Assembly (NCBI GenBank): GCA_004335835.1
Contig: RWJK01000945.1
Span: 1 to 56,064 of the forward strand
DNA: 56,064 nucleotides
DNA from: Scenedesmus sp. ARA3
Lineage: Eukaryota > Chlorophyta > Chlorophyceae > Sphaeropleales > Scenedesmaceae
Direction of reading: 5' to 3'
This document shows positions 47,532-56,064 of the stretch, one piece after another; positions within the stretch are counted from its first letter, which is position 1; every line of letters starts with the position of its first letter. The notes beneath the pieces are model-generated. The model was not told where the DNA came from. It made no database searches and saw nothing but the letters and a program-made list of their open reading frames with translations. Position numbers and translations under genes: made by a program.

Positions 47532-48967
47532 TCACAGCCGCCAGCGCCTGAAGGACCAGCAGAGGCAGCCAGCAGCAGCCACCATGAGCCCCAGCGCCTG
47601 CAGCGCAGCAGCGTAGCCGCCTGTGGCCTCCACCACGCGCCCGATCAGCCACGGCCCCAGCAGGCCACCCACATTGCCCACCTGCAGCAGCAGCAGCAGA
47701 GGCAGCAGCAGCAGAAGCAGAAGCAGCAGCAGCAGCAGAGACACACACGGCGGCATGAGCATCAGCAGCGCAAGCAGGCAAACGCATGGTGAGGAAAATC
47801 TGCAGCTGAGCATGTGCGTGCTGGCTGTGAGGAGCTCTGAGTGCTGTGCTTGCTGTGAGCAGTGATGGAAAACAAGATACGGTTCACAGACAACCCCTCG
47901 CAACAGCTAACCATCACTGGAAGTTGGGCTACGAGCAAGCACTGCAAGCCATGCAGCAGATTTCATAGCACACACTGCTGGAAGATGCGTAATCATGCAT
48001 TTACTGTATAAAACTGTCCCTTCACACACGCCAGCGCACCCACCGCATTGTACAGAGCCAGCCCCACAGCAGCAGAGGGTCCCTGGCTGACCGCAGAAGC
48101 CAAGGAGTTCAATATCGCGTTTGGCGCCGTCAGCAGAGTGATGGCAAGCACCAGGCACACAAATGCAGCAGCGCCGCCGCTCGATGCCACAAACGGGAAA
48201 ATGATGAACAGCAGAGCTGCTGCGAAGTAAGGCACCGCAGTATGTGCAGCTTTCTCTCGTTGCCGCTGGGAGCGATGCCCAAGCAGCACAGCACAGATTG
48301 CTGCACATATGAACGGCACTGCGGTCAGCAGCACTGCAGCAACGCCCTTTTCTGAGATGCTGCTGCTGCTGCTGCTGCTACCGGAGGCTTTGCTGGCTGC
48401 TGCTGCCAGCAGCTGCCGCTGCTGCTGTAACAACAGGCGGCCGTGGTGACTGCCGGCTGCTGCTGCTGCTATGGGTTCTGCCTCTGCTGCCATGTCTATG
48501 CTGCCTCCATGGATGATAGCGTTCACAATGATAGGGCACCTGCAGCACAGCGGAACACGCAGTGGTATGCTGAGGATGAAACAAACCACCAAGACAATAA
48601 GCCGGGTGTCTGAAACAATTTATAACTGCCACTACAAGCGCATGCAGGGAGAGATAAGGTTGAGGCATGCGAATGCAGTGTCTGCACCTACGCTTGTATG
48701 ACCAGCGACAGCGCAATAATGATTGACGCATCCTGCTTGGTAGCCCTGAAAGCCCCATGTGTTTGCGCCCCAAAAGAACCAACCCGGCATGCGCTGCTCA
48801 CCAGAAGAGTATGCCGACCATGGCTGCGTTTTTCAGCAGCGCAGCCAGCCCCACCAGCCACACCCGGGGGTTGGCAGCAGCGTCGTACAGCAGCCGCAGC
48901 GGCCCCCGCACTTCCGCCTCGGCTGCATGGCGCTTGCTGGCGGCGTGCGCCTGCGCGGTTGGCATCA

Positions 48968-49008
<41 letters not shown>

Positions 49009-51105
49009 CTCACGGCCGACACGTCGGCAGTAGCTTGATGGTAAAGTGGGTTGTGGCTGAATTGGTTGCAGTAGCACCATAGCAGCTGCAGCGCTGCATG
49101 CCAGTCAAACTCATGTGCAGTGTACCGTCGGTGCTGATCGCGTGCGCGACATTTGACATCACTAGAAAACGTTCATGCAGCAGCTTGTGTCACTGCCACA
49201 GCCGCAGGCGACGACACACACAGTACGTGGCTCCATGGCACGCCTCGCCAGTCCCTTTGGTGCAGCACATCAAACCTTGCAACCATCCTCGACAACACTT
49301 CAGATGCAAGAGAGTTGTGTCCGCAGTGTTGTAACCATAAAACAACCAAGAGAACTTGTCATACTGCTGCCAGCGCACCTGCGCAAGCCATGCCTTGTCA
49401 GCCGCCCCCAGGAACGTTGCCGCTGCAAAGTCCTTTGGCAGCACATACAGCATGGCAATGCCAGTCGCCACGCTGGGCACCCCTTCGATCAGAAACAGCC
49501 AGCGCCAGCCAGCCCAGCCTCCGGTGCCGTCCAGCAGCAGCAGGCCAGCCGCCAGGGGTGCGCCGGCTACATTGGCTAGGCCTACTGCTGCCTCGATGAG
49601 GGAGTAGGGCAGCGTGATGGCGTCTGCTGGGTAGAAGCTGTTCAGGTAGTGCCCTGTGAGCGTTGACAGACATGTGTTAGAAAACATGTTACATTGACCT
49701 GAACAGTGCGCCACACGCCATTGTGGGATTCCCCAGCTGTTCCTAAAGGTGACGCGTCAATTTTGGGTATAGTATCAGGCTGTACCTCAGCAGGCGCGTA
49801 ATAAGCAAGCAGCTGCAGAGAAGTGCTGCAGCCCACATGCCTGCCTCCTAATCAGCTGAAAGGTGGCCTCACAAGCTGCCGCAAACCATGCAGCGGTGAT
49901 GCTGTGTTGTAGGACAAAGTAACGATGGGTTCTGCGAGCTGCAGGGCTGTTGGTGTGCCCACTCACACATGCCAGGGAAGGCGCCGCTCTCAAACATGCC
50001 CAGGCACACACGCAGCGCCCAGAACTGATGCCTGCGGGATGAGCAGCCGGCAGCAAAAACAGCAGGCAGGCGGGCACATTCGACGGCAGTTAGGCTACAG
50101 CTGCTGCGGGATAACAGACACCTGCTGGCATGCAACGTCCTACAATGCCAGTGCTCAGGTTATGATGATGCCGAGTACACAAGTGCAGGCTCCCAGCAAC
50201 ATCAACCCCAGCAGCGCCGCCGCTCACTTGCTGCACAATGCGAAGAAGCTCATGGCGGCTAGCCCCCAGCCACTGCTGCTGCTACTGCTGCTGCTGCTGC
50301 TGCTGTACTCCCACAGCATTGCATTAAGTGTGCATTTTCAACAGGCACTGTGCCACAATGTGAAACTCATGCTTGAATACTCTCAACTCGCGACTATGCT
50401 CATGTCAATGCATTGTAACAACAGATCGATATGTATGGTATCATGCGCCTCCCCCCGCTCACTTGCTGCGCATCGCTGAGAAGCTCATGGCGGTCAGCCC
50501 CCAGCCTGTCACAATGAACCCCAGCCAGCGCGGCGCGCCCACGCGCATCAGCACCAGCTGCGAGGGGATCATGGACGCGCTGTAGCCCAGGAAGAACAGC
50601 CCGGAGCCGAGGCCTGCGGCCACACACATGGGGGATCAGGGCACACAGATACAAAAACGAGATGGCAGGCTGTGAAGGTGCATGCTCTGTTGGTGGAGCG
50701 GGGTGACCTGGCCAGCAACAGCAGCAGTGCGGATGCATACGCTGTGGCCACCTGCACTACTGTTGCTGTTGTTGCTGCTTTGTGACTGCTGCTGCATCCA
50801 ACACGTGCCGTAATGAGTATGATGTCCCTGCCAATCAAGAACCACCATCACTGCTGCTGCTGCTGCTGCTCACCATAGGTTTCAGCCGAGAAGCGCAGGT
50901 CCCTGTTCATCTGCAAGCTTGCAAATGCCGTGTTTGTTCGGTCAATGTAACACAGCGTGGCCATGGCCAGGAAGATTGGCAGCACGTGAATGTTGATGGC
51001 CCGCACCACTGCTGCTGACCGCGCTGCATCAGCTTGCTGCACATGCTGCAGCAGCAGCGGCTTGCCATCATCTGACTCATGAGGGGGGTCATCTTCACCA
51101 CCCAT
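47532..51105 (-). CDS. MFS transporter, anion:cation symporter type
   Basis: Proton-coupled organic-anion transporter of the major facilitator superfamily. Exons in order: 51105-50874 (ATG), 50613-50463, 50031-49967, 49653-49379, 48950-48802, 48539-48044 and 47681-47532 (TGA). Phases 1, 2, 1, 0, 2, 0 all join to about 505 residues. Family signs: ATLCYIDRTNTAFA in helix 1, LGSGLFFLGYSASMIPSQL in helix 2, GMFESGAFPGMWHYLNSFYP in helix 4 (across an exon joint), and GWRWLFLIEGVPSVATG in helix 6. YNAVGNVGGLLGPWLIGRV lies near the end, also across a joint. The central loop is long and Ser/Ala/Gln-rich. The acidic N-terminus GGEDDPPHESDDG is cytosolic. Tartrate/phthalate/allantoate-type carriers are the closest group; the substrate cannot be told. 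Which membrane is also unknown. Confidence 0.82.
50216..50273 (-). repeat. Duplicate of exon 2 end and donor (MFS gene)
   Basis: The plus-strand string CGCTCACTTGCTGC, then AAGCTCATGGCGG and AGCCCCCAGCC, repeats the real exon 2 end and donor at about 50455-50507. The copy is inside intron 2, about 240 bp downstream in the transcript. Confidence 0.8.
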
Positions 51106-52120
51106 GCTGCTGCTGCTGCTGCTGCTGCTGCTGATGCTGCTGCTGCTGATGCTGCTGCTGCTGATGCTCCGGCTGGTGGTGTGCTAGCTGTACATGGTGG
51201 TGGCAGTAGTTTTGGTGGAGGTGGCTGCAGGCCAAGTTGCCTGGCTGGCTACGCGCTGCTGACGGCCTGCTGCCCACGCTGGCCAATGTGTCCTGCAAGC
51301 TGCTACTTGTGCAGTGCTGAGGGCTGTACTGCCTGCAGAAGATTTGGTGCTCAGTATACAGCGTCAGATGCTGCTGCTGTGTGGCCTGCAGGGTTTGGCT
51401 GAAACTGCCTGCAAGCAGTGGTGGGGCACCTCCCTCTGTGTCACAATGACAGGGTGTCCTTGCAGTTGACTGCGGTCAAACACACAAGGTGGACTGTGAG
51501 CATGCATCTCATGATCTGCATGCATGCAGCATTTGCGCGTGTACCAGCTGTGGCTGATAGTACTGCTGCTTGTGGTGGTGATGCTGCTGCATCCCTTCAC
51601 TTGCTGTTGCTGGCATCAATCAAGTTCATTTGGACAGCACAGCGGTGCTTGCCATGCACCAAACGGTCTTGGTTCACCTCAATTGGTCCAGGAAGCCGGT
51701 TGTACACAGCGCAATTGCAGCCAGGGTGCTGTGGTGGTTCTTCAGCTGCAACTTTGTACGAGGGAACACTTTTGACACAAAAACCGTGGCTGACAAACAC
51801 GAGCTGCAACTCTGTGTGTTGGCATCCGCTTTTTTGCATTGTTCATGTACAGATCGTGCGGGGTGGCCCTAGCTGTGCAGTGCAGTGACAACCCTGCACC
51901 CCAGTCACTGACAGCCGGGCCGTAGTCCTGTCGCACGCAGGCTTAAGAGCGCTGCTATTTGACGTCAACCGTTAACAGATACATTTAATCGCTGCTTTAT
52001 CGTGTCGTGCCGCACGTCTCGCTGCTCAACAGTAGCATCACAGCAGTTCTTGCCACACAGCTGACCATAGCCCTTCATTTACGGTGCTGAACCGTGTCAT
52101 TGCCTGCCCACAGTTTTGTC
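51106..52120. other. Divergent promoter region: MFS (-) and TLS1 (+)
   Basis: About 1 kb. A CTG/GATGCTG triplet block lies at 51106-51169, directly upstream of the MFS ATG, so it would be in its 5' UTR as CAG/CATCAG. No other supported feature. Confidence 0.5.
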
Positions 52121-54191
52121 ATGTCTGACGCAGAACAGACAGAGAAGCAGGCCGAGCAGCAGCCAGAGCAGCAGCAACAGCAGCAGCTAGACGCGCCTCA
52201 GCAGCAGCATGAACAGCCCACGCCTCAGCAGCAAGAGCAGCAGCAACAGCCGGAGCCGGCGCAGCAGCAGAATCAACCAAGCACACAGCAGCCACAGCCG
52301 CAACAGCCGCAACAACAAGAACAGCAGCAGGTAGCCGCAAAACCGCCCAAGTCTGGGAAGCAGCGCAACATACGCAAAAAGCGCGCCCTAGAAGACGATC
52401 CCGAAGATGCAGCGACAGCAGCGGACGAGGCAGCAGCAGCAGAGGTGAAGGCGGACCTGCTGCATGGCTTGAAGCTGCTGCAGAAGCAGCGCAAGCGCAC
52501 TGCAGGCATTGATGCCAGCAAGCTGGTTCCTGCAGCAGCAGATGATGGGGATGGGTTTGGGGACAATGAGCTCATGGATGCACAGTATGTGAAGGCAGAG
52601 GGCACGGCAAAGAGCCAGATCTTGGATGAGGAGACACACATGCAGGTGGGCTGTTTCTGTGGAAAGAGGAGGCGCAGGCCAGGTTCAGCTTGCGTATCGG
52701 TGTTGCGATTGCAGAGTTCGCAGCAGCAGCACCAATTGCCACAGTACGCACAGACGGCAGCAACAACAGCAGCAAGACTGCCTATGCACAGGCTATAGCC
52801 GGAATTCAGCAGCAGCAAGCAGCAGCAGCAGGTAAGGATACCATGTCTTTTGTGATGGGTTAAATGCGTACCAGCCGTGGATGTGTACGGGCTGTGGATA
52901 CATTGAGTCGCACCTGGCGGCGCGCCGTTTTCGTTCATGGAGGATCGTCATACTGGCATGCTGACCGGTTGCATGCCTGCCTGCCGTTTCTTGCGTGCAG
53001 CGCTACATTGAGTCTCAGCTAGCGGCGCGGCTGGGCCAGCAGGTTGATGAGGGCCAGCAGCGGCTCAGCAGGCAGCAGCAGGAGGAGCTGGAGCTGTACA
53101 GGCTGCCCGAGGGGCTGCAGGTGGGTGGCGGGTGTGTCATGTAAAGTGTCATGTGACATGTTACAGTTGCCATAGTGTGTGAGGGCTCTGTTTTACACGG
53201 CAGCTAGACACTGGAAAACAAGCGTGCATTTGGCGAAGCCAGCAGGGGAAGGAGGAGCGGCTGCTTGAGCGTTTGCGATTTGCAAGTTGCTGACTCTGCA
53301 AGGGAGGAGCTTGTGCCTTCCTTGTAACATTCCTTGCTGAGTTTGCTTTGTCTGCATGCAGTCTACAAGCGGCTATGCTGTGGTTGGCAGCTCTGGTCCA
53401 AATGTTTATTTGCAACCTGGTGATGACCATACCTGCTTGTTGCACACCATCCCATCTGCAGGCCAGTCTGACTCAGGAGGTGCGCCTGCCAGGCAAGATG
53501 ACAGCCATCACTGACACTGCAGGTTCTGCTGCTGCTGCTGCTGCTGTGCTCTCTGTTTTCATTCCCATGAAACCTGCAGGCCAGCCTGACCCAGGAGGTC
53601 AGCCTGCCAGGCATGATGACAGCCATCACTGAGGTGGAGGTGTCCAAGGAGTCAAAGATGGCGCAGATCGAGGCCACAGAAGCAGTGAAAGCAGCGCTGC
53701 TGGCCAAGAAGGCGGGCGGCGGGTGAGACAGCAGCGTAAATGGATTGTGCTGTTGTGTTGTTACAAGGAAGCACCGATGGTTGTGAAGCTATGCTTGCAT
53801 GCAGCACCGGCTTCGCGGTTTGCCTGCACACTGCTTTGCACTCCTGCAGTTGGTGCTGCCTATGCAGCGCCAGGCATGGCAGAGCAGGAGGTGTGCCGAA
53901 GCCTGCAAGAGAGTTGCGAACGCACGCGCTTACTCACCATTGCGCACCGCATTGCTGCACCTGCAACTGCTGCTGGCGCAGGGACAAGGCTGCAGCCGAC
54001 GGTGACGCAGACGATGGCACAGGCCTGCGGCGTGGCATGTTTGCCTTCAGCTTTGGCAAGCAGCAGAAGCCGAGGCAGTACCAGGGCGTGGACCCCTCTC
54101 AGCTGGAGGAGCAGCGCAAGTACATAACGGAGCGCAGCAGGGACCCCAAGGACGTGGCGAGGCTGCGGCAGCAGAAGCGCGGCGGGCGGTA

Positions 54192-54192
<1 letters not shown>
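52121..54192 (+). CDS. TLS1 / C9ORF78 (Hep59) family protein
   Basis: Exons 52121-52645 (ATG), 53001-53120, 53580-53722 and 53982-54192 (TAG); phases 0, 0, 2 join to about 332 residues. The core motifs fit the Hep59 family, conserved spliceosome-associated nuclear proteins (fission yeast Tls1, human C9ORF78): KQRNIRKKRALEDD near the start of the conserved part, ETHM joined to QRYIESQLAARLG across the first intron, and LYRLPEGLQ. The C-terminal exon has QYQGVDPSQLEEQRKYITE and a basic end. The first ~75 residues are almost only Gln, Pro and Glu, an added low-complexity arm. An exon-like frame at about 52690-52830 does not fit the phases and was left out. The exon 3 start is duplicated upstream (53458-53522). 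Confidence 0.75.
53458..53522 (+). repeat. Duplicate of exon 3 start (TLS1 gene)
   Basis: CTGCAG followed by GCCAGTCTGACTCAGGAGGT, then CTGCCAGGCAAGATGACAGC and CATCACTGA, matches the real exon 3 start at 53574-53632. It keeps the acceptor and reads ASLTQEVRLPGKMTAIT before diverging. Confidence 0.85.
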
Positions 54193-54237
<45 letters not shown>

Positions 54238-55475
54238 AAACATGGCTTGCTGAGGAAGCGGACGGATGTGCCAGACTTGAAGGCAAGCTGCCCAACAGTT
54301 TTCTGCGGCTTGGCCAAGCCATGGGTGCATGCGAGTTGTGTTGGTGTTGTGGCAATTGGTGCGTGATACCGCAGCATGATGAGGAGGTGTGACAGTTATG
54401 GGTGATGTAAAAAAAGGGAAGGTGGAGTTGTCCAACTCCTGGCTGTGTCGGGTGCATGTGAGTGTCCTGCAGGACACTGCGCCGCATGGCATTTGAGCTG
54501 TGGCAGCGCCAGCAATGGCTCAAGCAACAGCATGCCATTTTGCGCGCCTCTTGTTTGAAGGTGTTGCCTGCATGCTGATGTGGCTCAGCTGCCAACATGT
54601 AGGCAGCAGTGGGCGCCAAGTGATGTGGCAGTTGCGTCAGCTTCCAGGCTGCTACAGCAACTGCATGGACGCGTTTGAAACGAGATGAACACCACTTGAT
54701 CGTGTTTTTTTTTTTGCGAAATCAGCCCTGATGCTGTCGATGCGTCTTGCACCCGTTGCATACCCGTTGCCGTACAGTAGGGTTTGGGCGTAGTATCCAA
54801 TGTTTATGTAAGCAGGGATAACCTTCACGTCTCTGGGTTGCTTTGATATTGGAAAAGCAAGAACCGCATCAGCATTGATGCATCTCATAACCGTGGCGCG
54901 GCTCTTGCCTTTCTCGACCACCCGTCTTCCTTGGCCCTTCATCTGTCGTAGTTTGCCTTTAGCTGTCGTGTTTCGGCACCTCCTGCTGTAAAAAGCGCTA
55001 AACTGCTAGTGCGGGATTTTTACTCATACTGAACACAGCTGTAAGGCACGTACTGGTCGTTACTGTGGGGCCAGTCTCCAGGCAGTGATCGGGCTTGGAC
55101 ACAGGCAACAGCTTCGCATGCTGCAGCGTGACAAAGAATAATTTCTGGTACCGATGATACCTTCCAAGGTCCATGCTACGGGGTTGCTGGCACTGCTGAT
55201 GCTCAGCACAGTGTGCCAATCATCAGCAGGTGATTCATGCACGCGGTGCACAGTGTTGTTGAACCCAACAGTCACATTTGTGGGAAGGGTGCCCCAGAGC
55301 AAGGACTTCCATTGAATAACTCGGAACGTTCTGGAACCATTGGGATATTCAGATTGCAGGACTGGTGCTGCCATAGGTGTTATGGCTACCGGATCTCTGT
55401 GCCTTAGTGCGATCTTGTCATCATGACTGTACTTGACCGACACGTGTCAATCTGCTGCTGCCGCTGCTTGTGCAG
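54193..55475. other. Region after TLS1 with unrecognised minus-strand frames
   Basis: A (CTG)n run (54193-54234) follows the TLS1 stop directly and is in its 3' UTR. Two minus-strand ATG frames, 55443-55060 (starting MSVKYSHDDKIALRHRDP) and 54942-54652 (starting MKGQGRRVVEKGKSRATV), avoid triplet repeats and look protein-like. I find no family, partner exon or promoter, so I do not call a gene. Confidence 0.35.
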
Positions 55476-55624
55476 TGTCTCCCTTTATCGGTGTTAATGC
55501 TTACTACTTGACAGCCTACGCTGCCTTTGGCACGCTACCCAATGGCGAGAGCGGCACTGGCGCTGTCGACAGGGTACTGGACGCAGCACAGGTGCGGCAG
55601 CGTGCATGAATGTCACGAGTTGAG

Positions 55625-55670
<46 letters not shown>

Positions 55671-56007
55671 ATACTGCACACGTGTGGCCTGCACTACACG
55701 CCAGCTGTCTTCATACCTACAACTTCACCGCTGCCGCCGCCTGTGCAGCACCTTCGCCTGACCCTGTTTTGGCAAAACAATCAACTGTACACATTTCCTG
55801 CTGTTGCTGCTGCTGCTGCTGCCTTTACCGCTGCTTTCACAGCGCTTGCGCCTGGGCGTGGTGAGCACCTGGGCCTTCAACGCGGGCCTGCACACTGCCA
55901 GTGCTGCTGCCACTACACACTAATCCTGCTGCTGCTGCCACTCTCACCACAGCGCCTGGGCCTGGGTGTGGTGCGCACCTGGGCCACGCAGGCCTGCAGC
56001 CTGACTG

Positions 56008-56064
<57 letters not shown>
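55476..56064 (+). CDS. Endo-1,4-beta-mannanase-like protein, N-terminal fragment
   Basis: An exon at 55476-55591 reads PFIGVNAYYLTAYAAFG and VDRVLDAAQ, which matches the first strand and helix of GH5-type endo-beta-mannanases (pattern VGFNxYYLMxxAAD). Such enzymes hydrolyse mannan, here probably wall or extracellular polysaccharide. The next exon should give a [RC]TWAFNDG-like strand. Two tandem candidates follow acceptors at 55842 and 55952: the first reads LGVVSTWAFNAG, the second LGVVRTWATQAC. The gene runs off the window in a (CTG)n tract. The exon starts in phase 1, so at least one 5' exon is missing from my model; no signal peptide is seen. The catalytic glutamates would lie beyond the window. 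Confidence 0.5.
56009..56064. repeat. (CTG)n tract at the window end
   Basis: At least 18 CTG units run to the last base. By analogy with other introns here it probably leads to a CTGCAG acceptor just outside. Confidence 0.8.

Noticed and set aside
52690..52832. Exon-like frame between TLS1 exons 1 and 2
   Set aside because: Its donor would be phase 1, but the following RYIESQL exon needs phase 0, and a direct join of exon 1 to that exon matches the family.
1..56064. CRISPR array, tRNA or rRNA genes, bacterial operon signals
   Set aside because: Triplet and minisatellite repeats have no spacer structure, I saw no cloverleaf or rRNA-like segment, and the genes have spliceosomal introns.

Overview
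The window is nuclear DNA of a green alga. The evidence is dense GT-AG introns, long CTG/CAG triplet tracts, thylakoid-lumen cytochrome c6, a periplasmic iron-assimilation (FEA1/H43-like) protein, and bipartite chloroplast/lumen targeting sequences. The triplet style resembles Scenedesmaceae-type Chlorophyceae; that placement is inferred from texture, not from a search. I rebuilt gene models by hand from protein similarity, GT/AG sites and intron phase, so internal exons are firmer than first exons.

Layout. 335-1288 (+): 3' end of an unrecognised gene. 2852-6315 (+) and 11531-15115 (-): two secreted haem peroxidases, a tail-to-tail inverted duplicate with mostly identical exon lengths. The 5.2 kb between them holds a probable solo LTR at 9619-10049 with a 5-bp target duplication. 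17021-19896 (+): divergent protein-kinase-like gene, with a 34-bp perfect palindrome upstream. 21107-25188 (-): FEA1-like secreted protein with signal peptide and hydrophobic C-terminal tail. 26034-28544 (+): Xpt1-like xanthine phosphoribosyltransferase. 29701-31507 (-): cytochrome c6 (petJ) with paired GTAC cores upstream. 36512-40116 (-): zinc-finger, glutamine-rich nuclear protein. 40645-43274 (+): unknown protein with twin-arginine lumen targeting. 45251-46063 (-): secreted cysteine-rich protein. 47532-51105 (-): MFS anion:cation symporter. 52121-54192 (+): TLS1/C9ORF78 (Hep59) family. 55476-56064 (+): start of an endo-beta-mannanase-like gene cut by the window end. This is an ordinary eukaryotic neighbourhood, not an operon; petJ and the FEA1-like gene share a trace-metal (Cu/Fe) theme.

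The most interesting signal lies in gene structure. In at least seven genes a splice junction, meaning an exon edge plus adjacent intron, is present as one to three extra tandem copies inside the intron. This is seen at donors in both peroxidases, the FEA1-like gene (two introns) and the MFS gene. It is seen at acceptors in peroxidase 1, the FEA1-like gene, XPT, TLS1 and the mannanase. Separately, triplet tracts behave as splice parts: (CTG)n followed by CAG forms many acceptors, and one kinase intron is exactly 100 bp of almost pure CAG. One peroxidase acceptor has changed from CAG to CAA with an in-frame CAG 18 nt downstream.
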